Assembly (NCBI GenBank): GCA_964480735.1
Contig: CAYZQS010000105.1
Span: 1 to 9,035 of the forward strand
Source of the DNA: UBA5972 sp964480735
GTDB lineage: Bacteria; Pseudomonadota; Alphaproteobacteria; Rhodobacterales; Rhodobacteraceae
DNA: 9,035 nucleotides
Reading direction: 5' to 3'
Made by a program: the position numbers and the translations under genes. Under the pieces are notes generated by a model. That model searched no databases, was not told the DNA's origin, and was given only the letters and a program-made list of their open reading frames with translations. Below, in pieces: positions 5,346-9,035 of this stretch. How positions within the stretch are numbered: position 1 is the stretch's first letter; every line of letters starts with the position of its first letter.

Positions 5346-6218
5346 ATGGCTGTGACAGCTAAAATGGTAAAGGAATTACGCGATATTACCGGTGCCGGCA
5401 TGATGGACGCCAAACGGGCGCTGACGGAAACCGACGGCGATCAAGAAGCCGCAATTGACTGGCTGCGCACCAAAGGTTTGGCCAAAGCCGCCAAGAAAAG
5501 TGGCCGCACGGCAGCAGAGGGCCTGGTGGGCGTGGCCTCGGGCAACGGCGTTGGTGTCATTGTCGAGGTGAACTCTGAAACCGATTTTGTCGGCAAAAAC
5601 GCTGATTTTCAAAGCATGGTCGCCGGTATCACCAAGGCAGCCCTGAACGTGGCCGATATTGACGCCCTGCAAAGCGCTGATCTGGACGGCAAAGCGGTGT
5701 CTGACGTTGTAACCTCCAAAATCGCCACCATTGGCGAAAACCTGACCCTGCGCCGGATGTCCCGGCTGGAAGGCACGCATGTTGCATCTTACGTGCACAA
5801 CGCCGCAGCGCCCGGAATGGGAAAAATCGGTGTTTTGGTGGCGCTGAGCGCTGAAAATGAGATCGGCCACCAGATTGCCATGCATGTGGCGGCGGTCAAC
5901 CCGGCCTCGTTGACCCAGGACGATCTGGATCCGGCTGTGATTGAGCGTGAAAAGCAGGTTCTGACCGAGCAGGCCCGGGAATCCGGCAAGCCCGAAAATA
6001 TCATCGAAAATATGATCAAGGGACGGATGAAAAAGTTTTTTGAGGAAGTGACGCTGTTAAACCAGAAATTTGTGGTCAATCCGGATGTGACGGTACAGCA
6101 GGCGGCAAAAGACGCAGGTGTATCTGTATTGGGTTTTGTGCGGCTTGAAGTCGGCGAAGGCATCGAGAAAAAGGTCGAGGATTTTGCCGCTGAGGTTGCG
6201 AAAACCATTGGCGGCTGA
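5346..6218 (+). CDS. tsf: Translation elongation factor Ts
   Basis: EF-Ts is the guanine nucleotide exchange factor that releases GDP from EF-Tu during translation elongation. The 290-residue length is normal. The first signature is LRDITGAGMMDAKRAL (11-26) within the N-terminal UBA-like domain. The second is EVNSETDFVGKN (74-85), in which Asp80 and Phe81 match the residues that E. coli EF-Ts inserts into EF-Tu. The dimerisation/core part with ENLTLRR and HVAAVNP follows. AGGAG at 5334-5338, 7 nt before the ATG, supports the start. It is the second gene of the rpsB-tsf unit; genes that often follow in other bacteria (pyrH, frr) are absent, and the operon ends here against a convergent unit. 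Confidence 0.97.
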   Translation: MAVTAKMVKELRDITGAGMMDAKRALTETDGDQEAAIDWLRTKGLAKAAKKSGRTAAEGLVGVASGNGVGVIVEVNSETDFVGKNADFQSMVAGITKAALNVADIDALQSADLDGKAVSDVVTSKIATIGENLTLRRMSRLEGTHVASYVHNAAAPGMGKIGVLVALSAENEIGHQIAMHVAAVNPASLTQDDLDPAVIEREKQVLTEQARESGKPENIIENMIKGRMKKFFEEVTLLNQKFVVNPDVTVQQAAKDAGVSVLGFVRLEVGEGIEKKVEDFAAEVAKTIGG

Positions 6219-6358
6219 AGCGTTTTGCGTTTCATCTGACCCACTGCGGTTTCGCAAAAACGCGCGTGGGTGCACAGGGTTTTCACGGACCGCAGCACGG
6301 TTCAGGAAAATTGCAAGTTTCTTTAGGCGTGTATGATTTTGGCCGGCTGATCGCGTGC

Positions 6359-6389
6359 ACCCGGGGATTTCTGAAATCCCGCACCGGGT
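6359..6389 (+). terminator. Bulged hairpin downstream of tsf, weak terminator candidate
   Basis: ACCCG (6359-6363) pairs with CGGGT (6385-6389), and GGGATTT (6364-6370) pairs with AAATCCC (6374-6380) around a CTG loop, leaving a 4-nt bulge. It is followed by TTTGCGTTCTTG, only loosely T-rich. It could trim or partly terminate the rpsB-tsf transcript about 140 nt past the stop codon. Confidence 0.3.
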
Positions 6390-6530
6390 TTGCGTTCTTG
6401 CCGTTGTGCCGGACGGATATTGATTTGAATTTACTGCTTTTTTGATCACCGTTTTATGGCTTAATTTCAGAAAATCCGGCAATAAAATTTTGGCACTAAC
6501 TTTTAAATTTTAGAGTGGCGGTTGGTCCAG

Positions 6531-6582
6531 TTTTCTGGTCTTCCGGAATTCCAGAATTCTGGAATTCCGGAAGACCAGAAAA
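6531..6582. repeat. Perfect 52-bp palindrome made of four tandem TTCNNGAA units
   Basis: The two 26-nt halves are exact reverse complements with no spacer. The core (6541-6572) is four head-to-tail 8-bp units: TTCCGGAA, TTCCAGAA, TTCTGGAA, TTCCGGAA. It is flanked by TTTTCTGGTC (6531-6540) and its complement GACCAGAAAA (6573-6582). Symmetry stops exactly at 6530/6583. T-run and A-run are placed opposite to those of an intrinsic terminator, so it is not a standard one. It could be a multi-dimer protein-binding site, a cruciform, or a copy of a dispersed palindromic repeat. Confidence 0.95.
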
Positions 6583-6673
6583 GCGGTACGACGAGGGCGA
6601 ATCCGAAACTTTGTGTGTGGGAATTGGCATAGGCAAAGCTTTGGATACTTCCGCGGGCTGAGGATGGCGCAAC

Positions 6674-6706
6674 AAAAAACGGTGTTGGACGGGCCAACAC
6701 CGTTTT
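6674..6706. terminator. Bidirectional intrinsic terminator between convergent operons
   Basis: A perfect 13-bp stem AAAACGGTGTTGG (6676-6688) / CCAACACCGTTTT (6694-6706) with the loop ACGGG. Read on the minus strand it ends in six U (bases 6679-6674), a good terminator for the aroQ-luxR unit. Read on the plus strand it ends in four U, a weaker terminator for rpsB-tsf. Its position between two convergent units fits shared termination, though it is 376 bp from the luxR-type stop codon and 455 bp from the tsf stop. Confidence 0.75.
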
Positions 6707-6929
6707 CTGCCATTGGTCTTGCGCCGTGAAGAGGGAACCTCAAGCGCCATCCACAATGTAAGAAATGTCGTAAGAACTATACAAGCAACATCCCTAAGCG
6801 GTCAGGTTTCCCCGACCCAGACCACCTGTTCGCCTCTATACTGGCAGCGCATTCGGTCTATGTTCCTAGCAACTATTGCATCCACTCTTGGAACACTTTG
6901 ATCATGCCGATTAACGAATAATTAGGACA

Positions 6930-6981
6930 GTAAGGGAAACCTTACCTTTGCCGTTTCCGGGGTATGGTATTCCTTACCTTT
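6930..6981. repeat. GAAA-loop hairpin and 10-bp direct repeats
   Basis: GTAAGG-GAAA-CCTTAC (6930-6945) is a 6-bp stem with a GNRA-type loop. CCTTACCTTT occurs at 6940-6949 and again at 6972-6981, exactly 32 bp apart, about three helical turns, so both would face the same side of the DNA. They lie just past the 3' end of the luxR-type gene. No function can be assigned. Confidence 0.45.
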
Positions 6982-6984
6982 TCA

Positions 6985-7013
6985 GATTTTGCCCAATTTT
7001 TGGGCCCAAAATC
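6985..7013 (-). repeat. Hairpin just downstream of the luxR-type gene
   Basis: On the minus strand GATTTT-GG-GCCCAA-AAA-TTGGGC-AAAATC folds into a 12-bp stem with a 2-nt bulge, starting about 70 nt after the stop codon. It also contains the 14-bp palindrome TTTTGGGCCCAAAA (6998-7011). No U-tract follows, so it may be a 3'-end stabiliser rather than a terminator. Confidence 0.4.
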
Positions 7014-7081
7014 ATGCCGACGGACCCAATTCCCGGCAATCAGACGAAAAGGCACCGCAACACCCAAAGAAAATGAGGCGG

Positions 7082-7885
7082 CTAACCTGTCGCGGCTGAT
7101 ATCGGGCGGTTGCCGACGTCTTCAAACAGATAAAACTGGTTCTGCACGGTGGCTTTCATAATCGCCTGTGCTGTCGTGTCCACGTTCAGGTTTTCCCGGG
7201 CAAGCCGCAGGTGTTTTTCAACCGTGACCGGACGCAATCCCATAATCGTGCTGACATCCTGCACCGTTTTTCCATCCGCAACCCACTGCAGCACTTCGCG
7301 TTGACGGTGGGTCATGGGCTTGCGGCCACCGGAGTTTGGCAGACTGTCGATTTTCAGGTTCAGCAGATTGTTCAGCATCACAATCTCGCTGCCTGAAATC
7401 TGCCAGGCCTTGTCCACATCACTTTGGGTCATGCCGGGTTGGGCGCACAGGCCGATCGCGGCCTTGTTGCGCTGCGACAGCACCTCAAAACTGATGGAAT
7501 ACCCGGCTGAAACGCCCATTTTTTCGTTTAATCCCAGCAATTGTTCCTCTTCGGAACTCAACAATCCCCGCTCGCGCCGATCTTTGGCCCATTGCCAGCT
7601 CATTACCCCAACGTTGCTGGCAGCCCAAGTGGCCATCGGGGCATAGAGGTACATTTCCTTGCCAAAAAACAGGTCGACATAATTGCTGTCGTGATTTGTC
7701 AGAATAAGCGCATCCATCACATCACCAAAACTGCCGTGGGTGCGAAAACGGGTGGAGCCAAAAATCATCCGGTCAAAGCCGTACTCCTTCATTTTTTCAG
7801 CGTGCAGGGCCCAGACCTGTTCTATGGTAGAGCACTTCATGAATGCGTCCATATACAAAGCCAACGGTGCCATTCCCGCGTTCAT
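7082..7885 (-). CDS. LuxR-family transcriptional regulator, quorum-sensing-like solo
   Basis: A 267-residue protein with the two-domain plan of AHL-responsive LuxR regulators. Residues about 20-170 resemble the autoinducer-binding domain, with FDRMIFGS (37-44), NYVDLFF (68-74), W97 and GYSISF (128-133). Residues about 190-250 are a clear LuxR/GerE helix-turn-helix: MTHRQREVLQWVADGKT (191-207), then IMGLRPVTVEKHLRLAREN (214-232). The usual ligand-contact Y-D-P motif appears as YAPM (81-84), so the Asp that binds the AHL amide is Ala. It may bind another ligand or none. No luxI-type synthase gene is present in the window. It overlaps aroQ by 4 bp (ATGA, 7882-7885) and should be co-expressed with it. 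The start at 7885 lacks a strong ribosome-binding site, consistent with coupling; Met5 (7873) or Met12 are alternatives. Confidence 0.88.
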   Translation of the reverse strand: MNAGMAPLALYMDAFMKCSTIEQVWALHAEKMKEYGFDRMIFGSTRFRTHGSFGDVMDALILTNHDSNYVDLFFGKEMYLYAPMATWAASNVGVMSWQWAKDRRERGLLSSEEEQLLGLNEKMGVSAGYSISFEVLSQRNKAAIGLCAQPGMTQSDVDKAWQISGSEIVMLNNLLNLKIDSLPNSGGRKPMTHRQREVLQWVADGKTVQDVSTIMGLRPVTVEKHLRLARENLNVDTTAQAIMKATVQNQFYLFEDVGNRPISAATG

Positions 7886-8325
7886 GACAAGCCTGACAGG
7901 TGGTTGATCATCGCCTCAATCGCCAGCAAATAGCTGTCTGCACCAAACCCGCAAATCTGGCCAATCGCCACTGCGGAAATATAGCTTTGACGCCGGAAGG
8001 CCTCGCGTGCATGGATGTTTGACAAATGCACCTCGATGGCAGGCACATCAACGGAGGAAATTGCGTCCATTATGGCAACCGACGTGTGCGTGTAGGCACC
8101 GGCATTCATGATCAGACCATCAAATTTGCCCTTTGCCCCGTGCACCGCATCAATCAACTGACCCTCGTGATTGCTTTGAAAAAAAGAAATATTAGCACCA
8201 AGTTTTTCCGCTTTGGCGACGCAGAGCGTCTGAATATCCTCCAGCGTTGTGGCCCCATAGACATCCGGCTGACGCTGACCAAGAAGATTAAGGTTTGGTC
8301 CGTTTATTACCAGCAGTGACGCCAT
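7882..8325 (-). CDS. aroQ: 3-dehydroquinate dehydratase, type II
   Basis: It dehydrates 3-dehydroquinate to 3-dehydroshikimate, the third step of the shikimate pathway, as a cytoplasmic dodecamer in known members. The 147-residue length is typical. The type II signature is visible: LLVINGPNLNLLGQRQPDVYG (4-24) with the catalytic Tyr23 and the mobile-loop Arg18, SNHEGQLID (51-59), NAGAYTHTSVAI (74-85), EVHLSNIHARE (98-108) with the general-acid His101, and Arg111 in FRRQSY. The ATG at 8325 has AAAGGGAA 5-6 nt upstream on the minus strand. It is first in a two-gene operon with the luxR-type regulator, whose start overlaps its stop. In many bacteria aroQ is followed by accB-accC; here it is not. 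Confidence 0.96.
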   Translation of the reverse strand: MASLLVINGPNLNLLGQRQPDVYGATTLEDIQTLCVAKAEKLGANISFFQSNHEGQLIDAVHGAKGKFDGLIMNAGAYTHTSVAIMDAISSVDVPAIEVHLSNIHAREAFRRQSYISAVAIGQICGFGADSYLLAIEAMINHLSGLS

Positions 8326-8350
8326 TGAAATTCCCTTTGGATGCAGCCCT

Positions 8351-8379
8351 AATAGACCGTATTTGACTTCACCTGTCGA
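8351..8379 (-). promoter_or_regulatory. Candidate sigma-70 promoter of aroQ-luxR
   Basis: Read on the minus strand, TCGACA (8379-8374; five of six to TTGACA) and TCTATT (8356-8351; four of six to TATAAT) are exactly 17 bp apart. Initiation near 8344 would give a leader of about 20 nt that includes the AAAGGGAA ribosome-binding site. Confidence 0.5.
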
Positions 8380-9035
8380 GAGCAGAGTGCCGATTACAAG
8401 GAAAAATCAGATCAGACGCCTACAGAATGTAGGCAGCGCGTGAAATAATATCGAAAGTTTTTACATGTTGTTTTTCAAGTTGTTATCCACTCCAATTAAA
8501 CTAAAAATCGTGGGCGGGGTGCTGCTTGTCAGGAATGTTTAGCCGATCCAAAAAGATCGAAGGGGATCAGCGATTGTAGAAATTCAACGCATTTCTCCGG
8601 CGATTGGGAAACTTAATAATTCTTGCCCTGACAGTGCACAATTGATGTGATTTCCGCAGCTCTGCGGGACGGTAGGTTGTACTGCCCTATGTGGGTGTTT
8701 TTCACTTATTCAATAAATTTGGATGATACGCGCATATCCGACGGAAAAAATTGTACATATCAAACAATTTGTGAGGCTTGCAATTATTGCATTTCGGCCT
8801 CTGGTCGTGATCGCCCGTTGAAGGCTTCAGTTAAAACTTACGTTCTGTGACATACAATTTGGTACCGAACATTATTTTGCCAACTGTGATGTATAGTCAA
8901 TTATGAAGGGGTTTACTTGTAAATTCTCTTTAGACTTAAGCAGGTCCCATATGGGAAAGAGACCTACATCTTCGGTTTTGTTGTTTAACTATCAGTAACC
9001 TAAATATTTTAAATAATTAACATAATAAATATTAT
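8380..9035. other. AT-rich stretch without a recognisable gene, right window edge
   Basis: No open frame here has convincing start context or protein character; the longest (GTG at 8647, 67 codons) has no ribosome-binding site and no domain I know. Composition falls to about one third GC in blocks such as 8701-8760 and 8881-8940, and 9001-9035 contains a single C in 35 bases. Small elements are a 7-bp hairpin GCCTACA-gaa-TGTAGGC (8418-8434), a DnaA-box-like TTATCCACT (8483-8491), the inverted repeat CCGCAG-CT-CTGCGG (8654-8667) and the 12-bp palindrome TCCCATATGGGA (8945-8956). The AT-rich end may be the upstream region of a gene beyond the window or the edge of acquired DNA. Confidence 0.55.
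8945..8956. repeat. 12-bp perfect palindrome, operator-like
   Basis: TCCCATATGGGA is a perfect palindrome inside the AT-rich stretch at the right edge. Flanking GGTC (8943-8946) and GACC (8961-8964) add a partial second symmetry. It could be a repressor site for a gene outside the window; no evidence ties it to a regulator. Confidence 0.3.

Larger units (their letters stand above)
6219..7081. other. 863-bp gene-free gap between convergent tsf and the luxR-type gene
   Basis: No convincing gene is seen on either strand; open frames here are short and without recognisable domains. The gap is rich in symmetry: paired alternatives just after tsf (6220-6263 and 6239-6271), a bulged hairpin at 6359-6389, the 52-bp palindrome at 6531-6582, a bidirectional terminator at 6674-6706, a GAAA-loop hairpin at 6930-6945, a 10-bp direct repeat (6940-6949, 6972-6981) and a hairpin at 6985-7013. 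The stretch 6713-6905 is the most gene-like part (62 open codons on the plus strand), but I recognise nothing in it; a decayed fragment is possible. Confidence 0.6.

Noticed and set aside
6531..6582. 52-bp palindrome considered as an intrinsic terminator
   Set aside because: No U-tract follows on either strand; the T and A runs are part of the stem and placed in the opposite order. The hairpin at 6674-6706 is a far better terminator.
6713..6901. 62-codon plus-strand frame, considered as a transposase remnant
   Set aside because: I could not match it to any transposase or other family, there are no terminal inverted repeats around it, and its start lacks a ribosome-binding site. A BLASTX search would decide.
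8483..8491. DnaA-box-like TTATCCACT considered as part of a replication origin
   Set aside because: Only one imperfect box is present, with no cluster and no dnaA, parAB, hemE or rep gene in the window; a similar near-match (TGTGGATAT) occurs by chance inside rpsB.
8647..8850. 67-codon plus-strand frame starting with GTG
   Set aside because: No ribosome-binding site, no recognisable domain, and it lies in low-GC DNA where short chance frames are expected.
1..9035. CRISPR arrays, tRNA or rRNA genes and complete insertion sequences
   Set aside because: Reading both strands, I found no regularly spaced direct repeats with unique spacers, no cloverleaf-type sequence, no rRNA segments and no transposase with terminal repeats.

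Overview
The window looks like a chromosomal stretch from an alphaproteobacterium, most likely Rhodobacterales (Roseobacter group). This is inferred from protein character and gene order: an mmsA start of the Rhodobacterales type, a two-CBS protein next to coaD, tandem small cyclophilins, rpsB-tsf, and a LuxR-type regulator next to aroQ. Coding DNA is moderately GC-rich by eye, while the last ~600 bases are clearly AT-rich. No database search was run; names rest on recognised motifs.

Layout. Bases 1-263 hold the 5' end of a minus-strand methylmalonate-semialdehyde dehydrogenase gene (mmsA), cut by the window edge. A 216-bp divergent gap leads into a plus-strand run of seven genes: a two-CBS-domain protein (480-914), coaD for the penultimate step of coenzyme A synthesis (978-1475), a cytoplasmic cyclophilin (1553-2062), a second, membrane-anchored cyclophilin overlapping it by 4 bp (2059-2802), an exported DUF3179 protein (2950-3945) closed by a strong intrinsic terminator (3965-3999), then rpsB (4190-5254) and tsf (5346-6218), the conserved ribosomal protein S2 / EF-Ts pair. 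The S2 protein has an unusually long (about 114 residues) Ala/Lys/Pro/Glu tail ending in a histone-H1-like Lys-Lys pentad array.

An 863-bp gene-free gap (6219-7081) separates tsf from a convergent minus-strand operon. It holds a bidirectional terminator hairpin, a perfect 52-bp palindrome built from four tandem TTCNNGAA units, and several smaller inverted and direct repeats. The minus-strand operon is aroQ (type II 3-dehydroquinate dehydratase, 7882-8325) overlapping by 4 bp a LuxR-family regulator with an autoinducer-binding-like domain (7082-7885), with a plausible promoter at 8351-8379. Bases 8380-9035 hold no convincing gene and become very AT-rich toward the right edge.

Most of the window is ordinary housekeeping DNA. 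I do not see a new defence, mobile or biosynthetic system. The points most worth following are the 52-bp palindrome, the S2 tail, the structured rpsB leader and rpsB-tsf spacer, and the LuxR solo coupled to aroQ that lacks the usual ligand-contacting Asp.
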